DNA of 64,000 nt, from assembly GCF_000311745.1 (NCBI RefSeq), contig NZ_HE978531.1, positions 878,540 to 942,539 of the forward strand, in the 5' to 3' direction. Of this stretch, positions 8,561 to 17,230 are shown piece by piece; within the stretch, counting starts at the first letter, position 1; every line of letters starts with the position of its first letter. The notes under the pieces were generated by a model. It saw only the letters and a program-made list of their open reading frames with translations. It searched no databases and had not been told where the DNA came from. Source of the stretch: Anaerococcus obesiensis ph10 (GTDB taxonomy: Bacteria; Bacillota; Clostridia; Tissierellales; Peptoniphilaceae). Position numbers and translations under genes: made by a program.

Positions 8561-9979
8561 TTAATATGACATTGGTGGTGAATAATCTGTTGATGATTCA
8601 TATATAACTACAGGAGTATTATGCTCAACTAAATTAAATAATTTTTCAGCTTGACTTGGTGGCATATTTAGACAACCATGAGATCCATTATATAAATAGA
8701 TATTTCCACCAAAAGCATATCTCCAATTAGCATCATGGAATCCTTCGCCATCCCAGCCTATTGGCATCCAATATTTTACTGGAGTTTTGTAATCACTTCC
8801 ATCAAAATTTTTTCCCTTTAATGTAGAATTTTTTTCTTTAGAAAGTATAGCCCCTACACCTTTATTAGTTAAAGCTCCCTCAGATAATCTTCCTGTAACT
8901 ATGTCAGTTGACAATAATACTTCTCCATTTTTATAATACCAAACATGTTGTCTAGATAAATCTACTTCTATATATGTGTCTTTAATATCAGACCCATCTT
9001 CATATCTGTTAAGACCTGCTTTTAAATAAACAGGCTCGATTTCTGCTGATTTACCTTTTTCGAAAGCATCTAAAAATGATTTAATTGTTTCTTCTTCATT
9101 TAGTTTATAACCATAAACTCCAGGATTTACAGTTATTTCTCCAAGATCAGTAGCTTTAAACTTTCTATTTTTGCCGTAAGTATTTGTTTCTTCTGCCATT
9201 TTACTTACATATTCTGTAACTTTTTCGTGATTTAAAGTTAATTTTCCATCTTTAAAATCAACCATTTCAGCTAATTTTTCGCCTTCAATTTTATAATCAA
9301 ATCCATTAATATTAAATTTAAAGCTCAATTTTAATGCTTCGTTTGCTTGGTTTAATGCTTTTTGTAAATTTTCATCTTTTGCATAAACTTTTGGTTGTTC
9401 ATAAAAAGATTCATCAAGTTCTATATCAGCATTTCTTGTTTTTATTGCTGATACAAGGGCTTCCTTTAATTTATTGTATTTTACTTTATTTCCCTTTATT
9501 TCTTCTTTTATTTTAAATTCTTTTCCATCAAATTCTAATTTTGCATCTTCTGGTTCTACTATTTTATTCATAAACTGAGAATTTTTTAAAATATCTTCAA
9601 GTTTATTTTCATCATAGTTTACTTTATAATCAAATTCAAAACTTTCTTTTGAGAAAAAACTTATAGGCCATTTTAATGGATTTTGGTCAAGGCTTGCTCC
9701 TTTTGGGATATTTGCCTTGTAGTCAATATCTTTTGAATTAAAAACTAGCTCTTTATCATCAATTCCTTTGATTTTTATATCAAAATCTCCAACGCTATCT
9801 CCAATAACTGATTCTTTTGGAGCAAATGAAACATCTCTGCCATTTACGTGTGTATTTGGTAAGCTTACAAATGTAAATAAAATAGTACCAATTATATATA
9901 TTCCTACAACAATACCGCCTATTGTTAAAATAACTTTTTTTGTATTGTTACTTGTTTGTTGATTATCGATAATAAACAC
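8561..9979 (-). CDS. L,D-transpeptidase (YkuD) with peptidoglycan-binding-like domain
   Basis: About 470 residues. A single N-terminal membrane anchor (residues about 18-40) is followed by a long extracellular region resembling the PG_binding_4 / YkuD-associated module, then a C-terminal YkuD catalytic domain (from IEVDLSRQHVWYYKNGE). The catalytic signature SHGCLNMP contains the nucleophile cysteine and the preceding histidine. It should form 3-3 cross-links or modify peptidoglycan at the cell surface. The start is odd: the only canonical candidate, GTG at 9977-9979, overlaps the AGGAGGTG ribosome site itself, and an in-frame TAG lies just upstream. An ATT at 9971-9973 (5 bases after AGGAGG) or the next ATC are spaced better. 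The coordinates given use the GTG. Confidence 0.9.
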   Translation of the reverse strand: MFIIDNQQTSNNTKKVILTIGGIVVGIYIIGTILFTFVSLPNTHVNGRDVSFAPKESVIGDSVGDFDIKIKGIDDKELVFNSKDIDYKANIPKGASLDQNPLKWPISFFSKESFEFDYKVNYDENKLEDILKNSQFMNKIVEPEDAKLEFDGKEFKIKEEIKGNKVKYNKLKEALVSAIKTRNADIELDESFYEQPKVYAKDENLQKALNQANEALKLSFKFNINGFDYKIEGEKLAEMVDFKDGKLTLNHEKVTEYVSKMAEETNTYGKNRKFKATDLGEITVNPGVYGYKLNEEETIKSFLDAFEKGKSAEIEPVYLKAGLNRYEDGSDIKDTYIEVDLSRQHVWYYKNGEVLLSTDIVTGRLSEGALTNKGVGAILSKEKNSTLKGKNFDGSDYKTPVKYWMPIGWDGEGFHDANWRYAFGGNIYLYNGSHGCLNMPPSQAEKLFNLVEHNTPVVIYESSTDYSPPMSY

Positions 9980-10020
9980 CTCCTAAATAACTGTAATTAT
10001 AGTACCACTTAAAAGTAATT

Positions 10021-11150
10021 TTATCTATCTTTTTTTGGTTTTTTGCCGAAAAATTGATATAAATCTACTTTTTGTCCTCCATTATATAATTTTCTTTTTT
10101 TGGATAATTTTCTTTTTATATTTTTATCAATATTTTCATCTGAAGATATTATAAACATTGACCAAGTATTTAAATTTTTAAATTTTTCATTTATCATTTT
10201 TGAAATTTTTGCCTTATCGAATCTTGATAATCTTTCTCCGTATGGTGGATTTGAAATGAAAATTCCAAAATTATCTTTTAAATTTATTTCTTTAAAATCC
10301 TTATTTAAAAAAGTAATATCTTCATAAACTCCTGCATTCAAAGCATTATTTTTTGCAAGCTCAATTGCTTTTTTGGATATATCAGAACCTAGAATATTTA
10401 TTTTTTCCTATAATCAATTTTTTCATAAGCTTCTTTTTTTATTTTTTCAAATCTTTTTTTGTCATAAAATTTAAAAGATGTAAAATCAAAATCTCTATCA
10501 AGTCCTGGTGCTATATTTCTTTCTTTTCTTGCAGCCTCAATTAAAATAGTACCTGAACCACAAAATCCATCAAACAAAAACCTATCATCTTTATAAAAAG
10601 ATAAATCAACAAGCCCTGCTGCCAAATTTTCTCTTATAGGGGCTTTTACACTTCCTTGTCTATAACCTCTTTTATGAAGACCATCTCCTGATGTATCAAG
10701 GCAAACTGAAACCACATCCTTTTCAATCATAATTTCAATTTGAACACGAGATGATGATTTTTTAAAAGTTAAAATTTTATATTTTCTTTTTAATGAATCA
10801 ATTATAGCTTTTTCACTTATTGATTGGATTGACGGAATAGAAAACAATTTTGATTTGTAAGTTCTTGCATTTACAATAAAATTATCATCGATTTTTAAAT
10901 AATCAAACCAGTCTATTTTTTTTATATTTTCAAATAATTCTTCAAAAGTTTTTGCAGTAAAAGATTCAATTTCTAAAAATATCCTATCAGCTTCTCTTAA
11001 ATTTAAATTTAAATAGCCTATATCATCCAAATTTCCATTTAAAATAATTTTTCCATTTAAAACTTCAAATTTTTTGTAATTTTCTTCTTCTAATTGTCTT
11101 TTTATTAAGCTTTCCATACCAAAGCTTGTTGTTATTATTATTTTTTCCAT
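10021..11150 (-). pseudogene. RlmL/YpsC-type rRNA N2-guanine methyltransferase, frameshifted
   Basis: The N-terminal piece (10398-11150) carries a THUMP-like RNA-binding region and the start of a class I methyltransferase domain (FDGFCGSGTILIEAA). It runs out of frame at an A6 run (10401-10406 on the plus strand). Adding one A continues the frame as KINILGSDISKKAIELAKNNALNAG into the downstream piece (10021-10341), which holds the catalytic NPPYGERL motif and the family C-terminus. The joined protein of about 376 residues is full length for the UPF0020/RlmL-N family, which makes m2G in 23S rRNA. The split is probably a homopolymer error; otherwise the gene is inactive, since SAM-binding and catalytic motifs are on different pieces. 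Confidence 0.85.
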
Positions 11151-11260
11151 AATATATTTATTATATCAAATTCAAGGGATTTTAAAAACTTTTATAATTT
11201 TGTTATTTTTTATCATGGAAGGGTATTAAATAAATGTAGATAAAAATTTAGGAGGATTTT

Positions 11261-11620
11261 ATGTTATTAACACAAACAGTTCAATCAGGCGATTGGAAAA
11301 ATGAAAAACACGTACCAGAATTAGAATATAAAGAACTTGGCGAAGGAAAATATGAAGTTTCTGCTTTTGTTGGAAAAGAAATTGCACACCCAAATACTTT
11401 AGAACATCATATTGTTTGGATTAAAGTTTTCTTTGTTCCTGAAGGTGGCAAATTGCCAGTAGAAGTTGCAAATTATAATTTTTCTGCTCACGGCGAAGGA
11501 GAAATTTTTACAACTCCAAAAGCTATTGGAGAATTTAAGTCAGATAAAAAAGGTACTTTATTTGCCTTATCTTATTGTAATATTCACGGACTTTGGGAAA
11601 GTTCTTTAGAAATTAAATAA
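11261..11620 (+). CDS. Superoxide reductase (neelaredoxin type)
   Basis: The 119-residue protein is a single-domain class II superoxide reductase, which reduces superoxide to peroxide without making oxygen and protects strict anaerobes. All five ligands of the Fe(His)4Cys centre can be assigned: H17, H43, H49, C106 and H109 (KHVP, AHPNTLEHH, SYCNIHG), with E15/K16 at the place of the catalytic Glu-Lys. The extra N-terminal desulforedoxin iron domain is absent. It has a perfect AGGAGG site 5 bases before the ATG and is monocistronic, divergent from the methyltransferase. A weak promoter pair (TTGTTA 11200-11205, TATTAA 11224-11229, 18 bases apart) precedes it. Confidence 0.93.
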   Translation: MLLTQTVQSGDWKNEKHVPELEYKELGEGKYEVSAFVGKEIAHPNTLEHHIVWIKVFFVPEGGKLPVEVANYNFSAHGEGEIFTTPKAIGEFKSDKKGTLFALSYCNIHGLWESSLEIK

Positions 11621-11639
11621 TATTTTTATTAAAGATTTT

Positions 11640-11737
11640 TATTAAAAAGGGCCGTTGCAAGGCTATGAATAAATATCATCTCATTTCCTCTAATGAAGTG
11701 ATTGTTTATTCATTCTGCAACAGCCTCTTTTTTTTGC
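11640..11737 (+). terminator. Long imperfect hairpin with T-run after superoxide reductase
   Basis: Arms of about 30 bases (GGGCCGTTGCAAGGCTATGA... and ...TGCAACAGCCT) enclose a 20-base loop and end in T8. It would terminate the superoxide reductase transcript. The arms are much longer than in the other terminators of this window, so an origin from a short inverted-repeat element is possible. Confidence 0.65.
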
Positions 11738-11792
11738 AAATTAATGATATAATATTTTTAAGAAATTAAATCAAAATTTTAAGGTGAAAAAA

Positions 11793-12485
11793 ATGAATGA
11801 CAAAATAATTATTGTTGATGATGAAAAAGAGATAGCAGATTTGTTAGACTTATACCTAACTAATGACGGATTTTCTGTTTCTAAAGCTTTTAATGCAAAG
11901 GATGCACTGGACTTGGTAGAAGCTGAAAATTTTGATTTGATGATTTTGGATATAATGCTTGAAGATATGGATGGATTTTCTGTTTGTAAAAAAATCCGAG
12001 AGAAGCATTATTTTCCAATCATTATGTTAACTTCAAGAACAGATTCAAATGATAAAATACTTGGCCTTACAATGGGAGCAGATGATTATATAACTAAGCC
12101 TTTTAATCCTTTGGAAGTTATTGCAAGAGTAAAAACTCAGCTTAGACGCTCACAAAAATATAATAAGACTGAAAAGATAAAAGATGATGAAACTTATGAT
12201 ATAAGAGGTCTATTAATAGATAAAAAAAGTCATAAATGTTTTTTGTATGATAAGCAAATCCAACTTACGCCCATAGAATTTGAGATAATTTGGTATTTGT
12301 GTAAAAATCAAGGCAAGGTTGTTTCATCTGAAGAGCTTTTTGAAAATATTTGGAAGGAAAAATATCTTGATAATAACAATACTGTAATGGCTCATATAGG
12401 AAGGATTAGGGATAAGATGAATGATTCTGGTAGAAATCCAAAATTTATAAAAACTGTTTGGGGCGTAGGATATGAAATCGAATAA
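11793..12485 (+). CDS. OmpR-family response regulator (VanR-like)
   Basis: This is a 230-residue two-domain regulator. The receiver domain has the acidic pair D9/D10, the phospho-acceptor D53 (LMILDIML), the conserved T/S (MLTSR) and the lysine in ITKPF. The C-terminal winged helix (from about residue 135; LTPIEFEIIWYLCKNQGKVVSSEELFENIW, TVMAHIGRIRDKM, GVGYEI) is of the OmpR type. The ATG at 11793 is preferred over an in-frame GTG at 11784 because the AAGGTG ribosome site overlaps that GTG. The stop overlaps the start of the kinase gene by 14 bases. Resemblance to VanR is general; no resistance genes are adjacent. Confidence 0.95.
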   Translation: MNDKIIIVDDEKEIADLLDLYLTNDGFSVSKAFNAKDALDLVEAENFDLMILDIMLEDMDGFSVCKKIREKHYFPIIMLTSRTDSNDKILGLTMGADDYITKPFNPLEVIARVKTQLRRSQKYNKTEKIKDDETYDIRGLLIDKKSHKCFLYDKQIQLTPIEFEIIWYLCKNQGKVVSSEELFENIWKEKYLDNNNTVMAHIGRIRDKMNDSGRNPKFIKTVWGVGYEIE

Positions 12486-13542
12486 TCGCCTCCTAAATTC
12501 AGTTTTTAAAAATTATTTAAAAAAGTGTTTCGTCATAACAATTTTTGTTGCGATTTTAGCCTGTATCCTTATTCCTATAATCAACAATTACATTTATAAT
12601 AATTTTGAAAATGCCTATATGTTCTACAGATCCTTATATTTGTTATTTCCAACAATAATTATATGGGCACTATTGATAATGCTAGAAACATATAAACTAT
12701 TTAAGAAATTGGTCAGTTATGTTGATGAATTACAAGAAGCAACAAACAAACTTTTTGACAAAGATAATAATTACATTCACCTATCTGATGAATTATCAGA
12801 AATTTCCACTAAAATTAATAAATTAAAAATGCAGTCTATAGAAAATGAACGACTAGCTAATGAAAATAGAAGGCAAAAAAATGATTTGATAATGAATTTA
12901 GCTCATGATTTGAAAACACCACTAGCATCAATTATTGGATATTTGGAGTTGTTAAATGGGAATATTTCTTTAGATGATGAGCAAAGAAAAAAATTTTTAG
13001 GTATTGCTCTTAGAAAATCCAAACAGCTATCGGATTTGATTAATGAATTTTTTGAGATAACAAAATATAATTTATCAAAAATAAAAATAAATTATTCTAG
13101 GACAAATCTCACTATGATGTTAGAACAGCTTGTTTTTGAATTTAAACCGATGTTTGAAGAAAAAAATCTAACTTGTAAAGTTAAGGCAGAAAAAAATGTA
13201 ATGATAAGCTGTGATGTAAATAAAATTTCTCGTGTTTTCGATAATTTGCTCCGTAATGCTTGCCTATATTCTTTTGAAAATAGTGAAATTCATATAGATT
13301 TGAATGTAAAAAAAGAAAAGGTAGAGATAATTTTCGAAAATAAAACTGAAAATATTGAGGAAGATAAATTATCAAAAATTTTTGAACAATTCTATCGCCT
13401 AGATTTTTCAAGAAATTCAAAAGGTGGCTCAGGTCTGGGTCTAGCTATTGCAAAAGAGATAGTACTTTTACACAAGGGAGAAATTAGTGCTGAAAGCAAG
13501 GACAATTGTGTCAAGTTTTGTGTGATTCTTCCTAAAAAATAA
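12472..13542 (+). CDS. Sensor histidine kinase (VanS-like)
   Basis: The 356-residue membrane kinase has two N-terminal transmembrane helices (about 20-40 and 56-74) with only a short external loop, a cytoplasmic linker, the H-box NLAHDLKTPLAS with phospho-accepting H145, an N-box (NLLRNACLYS), and G-boxes (GGSGLGLAIAKEI). The small external loop suggests that the signal is sensed in or at the membrane, perhaps cell-wall stress as in related kinases; this is inference. It is translationally coupled to the response regulator upstream, and the lipoprotein gene 142 bases downstream has regulator-like sites. Confidence 0.94.
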   Translation: MKSNNRLLNSVFKNYLKKCFVITIFVAILACILIPIINNYIYNNFENAYMFYRSLYLLFPTIIIWALLIMLETYKLFKKLVSYVDELQEATNKLFDKDNNYIHLSDELSEISTKINKLKMQSIENERLANENRRQKNDLIMNLAHDLKTPLASIIGYLELLNGNISLDDEQRKKFLGIALRKSKQLSDLINEFFEITKYNLSKIKINYSRTNLTMMLEQLVFEFKPMFEEKNLTCKVKAEKNVMISCDVNKISRVFDNLLRNACLYSFENSEIHIDLNVKKEKVEIIFENKTENIEEDKLSKIFEQFYRLDFSRNSKGGSGLGLAIAKEIVLLHKGEISAESKDNCVKFCVILPKK

Positions 13543-13548
13543 AAAAAG

Positions 13549-13633
13549 TAGGAAAAAAATAGGAATTTGTATAGGAATCTTTAAGAAATTATCATAAAAA
13601 ACAAATAAACTAGCTTATAAAGCAAGCTATAAT
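13549..13633 (+). promoter_or_regulatory. Direct-repeat array and promoter before the lipoprotein gene
   Basis: TAGGAA occurs at 13549, 13560 and 13572, spacings of 11 and 12 bases, i.e. one helical turn, as in binding sites of OmpR-family regulators. A TATAAT lies at 13628-13633 without a recognisable -35 box at 17 bases (the sequence there is AC-rich), as expected for an activator-dependent promoter. The site lies directly behind the histidine kinase gene, so the adjacent regulator is the obvious candidate. Confidence 0.5.
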
Positions 13634-13684
13634 AATCTTACAGTTAAGCAAAACTTATCTGAATTATTTTAAAAGGAGATTTTT

Positions 13685-14176
13685 ATGAAGTTAAGTTTAA
13701 AAAAAGTTCTTAGTTTTTTGTTTGTAATGGTATTAATGGTTGGATTTTCATCTTGCAAAAAGTCTAGTGCAACGGCAAATTCAGAAAATGGTGCAAAAGA
13801 TTTTGTAAAATATGATGATATTCAAAAAGAATTTAAAGAAACAGTTAATAAATTAAATTGGCCAGAAGGATACAAGGCTCCTGAAAAATTAGACGATGAT
13901 GCAAATGCTGTTTATCAAGAAGGATATGGGGATACCTTGGCATCAAATTATTGGGAATGTGCATGGCAAGAGGAATGGTTAAAAAATTACAAAACTAATC
14001 CACAAAAAGCACAAATGGCAATTGAAGAGCTAGAAAAAGCTTTAAATATGAGATATTTGAGTAAAGAATGTTGTGATGATGCCACAAGAAAATTTTTCAA
14101 AGATAGACTAGATAAGGCAAAAGCAAATGACCCATCTGGTTTTGAAGAAAATTTAAAATTAAATGACCCAAGATAA
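13685..14176 (+). CDS. Lipoprotein of unknown function next to a two-component system
   Basis: This is a 163-residue protein. The signal peptide ends in a lipobox GFSSC with the cysteine at residue 24, so it should be anchored on the outer face of the membrane. The mature part is short, mostly helical by appearance, and has a distinctive aromatic segment (YQEGYGDTLASNYWECAWQEEWLKNY, given here only by its residues near 79-104) and a Cys-Cys pair near residue 122. I do not recognise the family. An AAAGGAGAT site precedes the ATG. Its place behind the VanRS-like pair, and the direct repeats upstream, suggest it is the regulated target, possibly an envelope-stress lipoprotein. Confidence 0.8.
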   Translation: MKLSLKKVLSFLFVMVLMVGFSSCKKSSATANSENGAKDFVKYDDIQKEFKETVNKLNWPEGYKAPEKLDDDANAVYQEGYGDTLASNYWECAWQEEWLKNYKTNPQKAQMAIEELEKALNMRYLSKECCDDATRKFFKDRLDKAKANDPSGFEENLKLNDPR

Positions 14177-14212
14177 AAAAACAAAATATTTTATAATTGC
14201 TCTTTTATAAAC

Positions 14213-14254
14213 AAAAAAAGGATTCAAGTAAAAACATTGCTTGAATCCTTTTTA
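14213..14254. terminator. Bidirectional terminator, lipoprotein / DegV
   Basis: A perfect stem AAAAAGGATTCAAG / CTTGAATCCTTTTT with an 11-base loop lies between the convergent lipoprotein and DegV genes, with A-run and T-run on opposite sides. Confidence 0.9.
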
Positions 14255-14300
14255 TTTGCTTATAAATATATAATTAAAAAATCAACCTTGAACAATATAT

Positions 14301-15155
14301 TTAATCAAGTGGCAAAAATCCAAAACCAAATAAGCCTGGACCTGTATTTGCTCCAAGGCTTGGAGCTATTTGTGAAGTTAAAAATAAAGTGGATTTTTCT
14401 TTAAATACTTTTAATTTTTCTTCTAAAATTTCTGAGCCTTTCTTGTAGCCACCATTTGAAATTATCATATAATATTTGTCAAATTTTCCCAAATATTCGC
14501 TTGCAATCTTTTCCATTTCTTTAAGAACTTTTTTCTCTCCTCTGCAAGTTTTTTCTATATGATATTTTCCATCTTCTGGACTACAAACAATTATTGGTTT
14601 GATATTTAAAAGCTCTCCCACTTTTCCAAAAGCTTTTGGCACTCTTCCCCCTGCCACTAGATATTTAAAGCTATCGATTGTAAAAAATATTTTTGATTCT
14701 TTTTTCTTATCCTCCAACCTATCTACAATTTCTTTAAATTCATAGCCTTTTTTGATTAAATCTTTTGCATAAATTGCAAGTAAGCCTGTGGTTAGGGCAA
14801 CTGATTTTGAATCTATTACTTCAATTTCTAAATTGTCGTATTCTATTTGTGAGCACAAATTATAAAAACCTGTGAAATTTTTTGATATAGTTATTATTAT
14901 TAATTTTTCAAAACCATCATTTTTTATTTCATCAAGTTTTTCTATCAATTCTCCAGGAGATGGAATTGATGTTTTTGGTAATTTTTCGTGCTTTTTAATC
15001 CAATTATAAAATTCGTCTGCTTTTAAGTCTACTTGCTCTCTATAAAATTTTCCATCTAAATTTACATAAAATGGCATCATATAAATGCCAAATTCCTTAG
15101 CTTTTTCTAAATCTAAATCTGATCCAGAATCTACTAATACTGCTATTTTTTCCAT
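14301..15155 (-). CDS. DegV family fatty-acid-binding protein
   Basis: The 284-residue cytosolic protein has the DegV fold: VLVDSGSDL at the N-terminus, KTSIPSPGEL near residue 60 (the conserved T-S-x-P-S fatty-acid carboxylate site), ITISKNFTGFYN, and IDSFKYLVAGGRV near 165 with the second conserved loop. DegV/FakB proteins bind a fatty acid and present it to the kinase FakA, so this is probably a FakB-type component. No fakA is adjacent. It starts 4 bases after the MBL-fold gene and is probably co-transcribed. A second DegV gene lies at 18135-19001. Confidence 0.92.
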   Translation of the reverse strand: MEKIAVLVDSGSDLDLEKAKEFGIYMMPFYVNLDGKFYREQVDLKADEFYNWIKKHEKLPKTSIPSPGELIEKLDEIKNDGFEKLIIITISKNFTGFYNLCSQIEYDNLEIEVIDSKSVALTTGLLAIYAKDLIKKGYEFKEIVDRLEDKKKESKIFFTIDSFKYLVAGGRVPKAFGKVGELLNIKPIIVCSPEDGKYHIEKTCRGEKKVLKEMEKIASEYLGKFDKYYMIISNGGYKKGSEILEEKLKVFKEKSTLFLTSQIAPSLGANTGPGLFGFGFLPLD

Positions 15156-15159
15156 TTTT

Positions 15160-15933
15160 CTAATCCTTTATATCTACAATAATTTTTTGACCTTTGTCAA
15201 TAATTGCTCTAAATACAGTTTCTTCTAATTTGATTTCTCTAGCAAATCTTTGGCTTATGCTTTCATGATCTCCACTATGAATTGGAAACATCAATTGGGG
15301 CTTTACAGTATCTGCAAATATTTTTGCACCCTTATAATAATTTTCTCCAAGCCTATAATCAACTGGGAAGAAAGCTATATCTATCGAATCTTTTTTAATT
15401 TTTTCTACTTGGTCGATAAAAGCATAATACTCTTTTTCTAGTCTTTTGTCATCATAATCTTCCCAAGCCCAATAATTTAAATCGCCCGCATGAAATATTG
15501 ATAAGGATTCAATATATAAAATTAAAGAAATCCCTTCATCAGTTGAGCCGAAAGTTTTTATAGAAATTTTTCTTCCATTAATATTAATTTCTTTAAATTG
15601 ATAAGGATCAACAAGATAAACATTTTTAGAATTATACAAAGATTTCAATTGGTCCATGCCAAGTTTATTATCCTTTATATAAATAATATTATCATCGCTT
15701 TCTAAATGTCCAATATCACTTGATAAAATATAAGTATAATTTTTCATATTAGGAATTTTTAAAATTTCTGAAGTGTAATGGTCAGAATGTCCATGACTTG
15801 CAACAAAAATAACAATTTTATCTTCAGGAATATTTAAAACTCCTTTATAATAATCAAATATAATAAAATAATCCCCTATTTCTACAGTATAACAGGAATG
15901 ATAAATATAAGTTATTATAATTTTTTCAATCAT
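15160..15933 (-). CDS. MBL-fold metal-dependent hydrolase
   Basis: This 257-residue metallo-beta-lactamase-fold protein resembles the UlaG-like / YycJ-unrelated small hydrolases. The metal-binding motif HxHxDH is present as SHGHSDHY (near residue 50); further ligands are likely in FHAGDLNYW and FPIHSGDH. The N-terminal YHSCYTVEIGDYFIIFDYY strand is typical. The substrate cannot be told. The ATG at 15933 is used because an AGGAGA site lies upstream; the frame extends one codon (TTG) further. It is the first gene of a two-gene unit with DegV. Confidence 0.85.
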   Translation of the reverse strand: MIEKIIITYIYHSCYTVEIGDYFIIFDYYKGVLNIPEDKIVIFVASHGHSDHYTSEILKIPNMKNYTYILSSDIGHLESDDNIIYIKDNKLGMDQLKSLYNSKNVYLVDPYQFKEININGRKISIKTFGSTDEGISLILYIESLSIFHAGDLNYWAWEDYDDKRLEKEYYAFIDQVEKIKKDSIDIAFFPVDYRLGENYYKGAKIFADTVKPQLMFPIHSGDHESISQRFAREIKLEETVFRAIIDKGQKIIVDIKD

Positions 15934-16035
15934 CAAAATTCTCCTAATTTCTTATAAAATAAATATACCCAAAATCGCCTTGAATTAATGAATTTTTATA
16001 TTTTTCTGGTAATATAAAAAAAGAAAGGAGCAAGT

Positions 16036-16512
16036 ATGGGAAAAGTTAAAACAAACGCAATGAGAATTTTGGAAAATAATAAGATAGAATACGAAGAAAT
16101 AGAATACGATTTGGGCGGAGAATTTAAATCAGCCGTAGATGCTGGCAAAAAATCCCACGTAGATTTAAATATAATGTATAAAACCATAGCGACAATTTCA
16201 AAAGAAAATGAAATAATAATCTATTTACTAAGAAGCTATGATTCAATTGATATGAAAAAAGCTGCAAAAGTTGCAGGAGTTAAAAGTATTTCAATCCTTC
16301 CAACCAAAAATTTAAAAGCAAAAGTTGGCTATCAAAGAGGCGAAACCACTCCCCTTGCAATGAAAAAAGATTATCCAGTTTTTATAGATGATAGCGCAAA
16401 AGATTTGGATAAAATGATTGTATCAGGTGGAAAATGTGGAGTAAGTTTAAAACTAAATCCATTTGATTTGGCAAAAGCAGTAAATGGAAAATTTGAAAAT
16501 ATAAGACAATGA
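16036..16512 (+). CDS. ybaK: YbaK-type aminoacyl-tRNA deacylase
   Basis: The 158-residue protein matches the YbaK/EbsC branch of the INS superfamily, which hydrolyses Cys-tRNA(Pro) and related mischarged tRNAs. Family features are the N-terminal TNAMRILENNKIEYE, the conserved lysine of YKTIAT near residue 49, and the C-terminal GGKCGVSLKLNPFDLAKAV with the GGxxG-type loop. Full length for the family. An AAAGGAG site precedes the ATG. It overlaps the next gene by 4 bases (ATGA), so the two are translated in tandem. Confidence 0.93.
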   Translation: MGKVKTNAMRILENNKIEYEEIEYDLGGEFKSAVDAGKKSHVDLNIMYKTIATISKENEIIIYLLRSYDSIDMKKAAKVAGVKSISILPTKNLKAKVGYQRGETTPLAMKKDYPVFIDDSAKDLDKMIVSGGKCGVSLKLNPFDLAKAVNGKFENIRQ

Positions 16513-17207
16513 TAATTAAAATATTTAAAAATAAAAAAATATATCAATATAATGCAAAAGACGTATTCGAACTTGATAATAAATTAAAAAATAAAGACTT
16601 TTCTAAATTAGAAAAAACAAGTGAAGAAGAAAAAATAATTATAAATTTTAAAAATGACAAAGAAAACGAAATTTTAAGACTTTTGGTGATTTTATCTCCA
16701 ATTTTTATAACAATTTTTGACAATTCCACTTCCCTAGAATTTTTTAAGAAAAATTTAGAAAAATCAAATTTTGAATATGGACTCTATCCTAATTTTTTTG
16801 AAAATTTTTCTAAAGAAAAATATTTTAAATTTTATAAAAGCCACGACAAAATCGAAGATATTATTTTAAAAGAAGATGAGAGCATAGATTTCAAAATTAA
16901 TTATCTAGAAAATAAATATCTTTTGGCTTTAGTAGCAATGATAGAAGTAATTTTTTCAAAATACAATAGAAAAAATTTGATAAGATATTTTAAAGAAATT
17001 CGAAATGACATAGTAATAAATGGAAGAAGATCAATACTTGCAAACGACATTTACGCTTTTTACTTATCAAAATATTTAGTAAATTGGGCACTAGATTTGA
17101 TGAGAATTGCAAAGTACAAAGATAAAAATAGGTATTTATATATAGATGAAATTTATAAATTAACAAACAATTTAAAAAGACCAATAAAAAAAGATAGTTT
17201 AGAATAA
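16509..17207 (+). CDS. Hypothetical protein, 232 residues
   Basis: I do not recognise this family. The protein is rich in Lys, Asn, Phe and Ile, has no signal peptide or clear membrane segment, and looks mixed alpha/beta with a helical C-terminal half (NYLENKYLLALVAMIEVIF; SRYNRKN-like and DLMRIAKY segments). Start and stop are well defined: ATGA overlap with ybaK, and the stop lies in the bidirectional terminator. Its base composition is like the neighbours. Translational coupling to ybaK is the only hint of function. Confidence 0.75.
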   Translation: MIIKIFKNKKIYQYNAKDVFELDNKLKNKDFSKLEKTSEEEKIIINFKNDKENEILRLLVILSPIFITIFDNSTSLEFFKKNLEKSNFEYGLYPNFFENFSKEKYFKFYKSHDKIEDIILKEDESIDFKINYLENKYLLALVAMIEVIFSKYNRKNLIRYFKEIRNDIVINGRRSILANDIYAFYLSKYLVNWALDLMRIAKYKDKNRYLYIDEIYKLTNNLKRPIKKDSLE

Positions 17208-17230
17208 CTCTACTCTAAACTATCTTTTTT
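17187..17230. terminator. Bidirectional terminator that encodes both C-termini
   Basis: A perfect 17-bp stem (AAAAAAGATAGTTTAGA and its complement) with a 10-base loop spans the ends of two convergent genes whose stops are 2 bases apart. Each arm is translated, so both proteins end in KKDSLE. Confidence 0.92.

Noticed and set aside
11793..13542. Functional vancomycin-resistance regulators
   Set aside because: No vanH, ligase or vanX genes are near, and the VanY-like gene is 22 kb away with an altered active site; only the family resemblance is supported.
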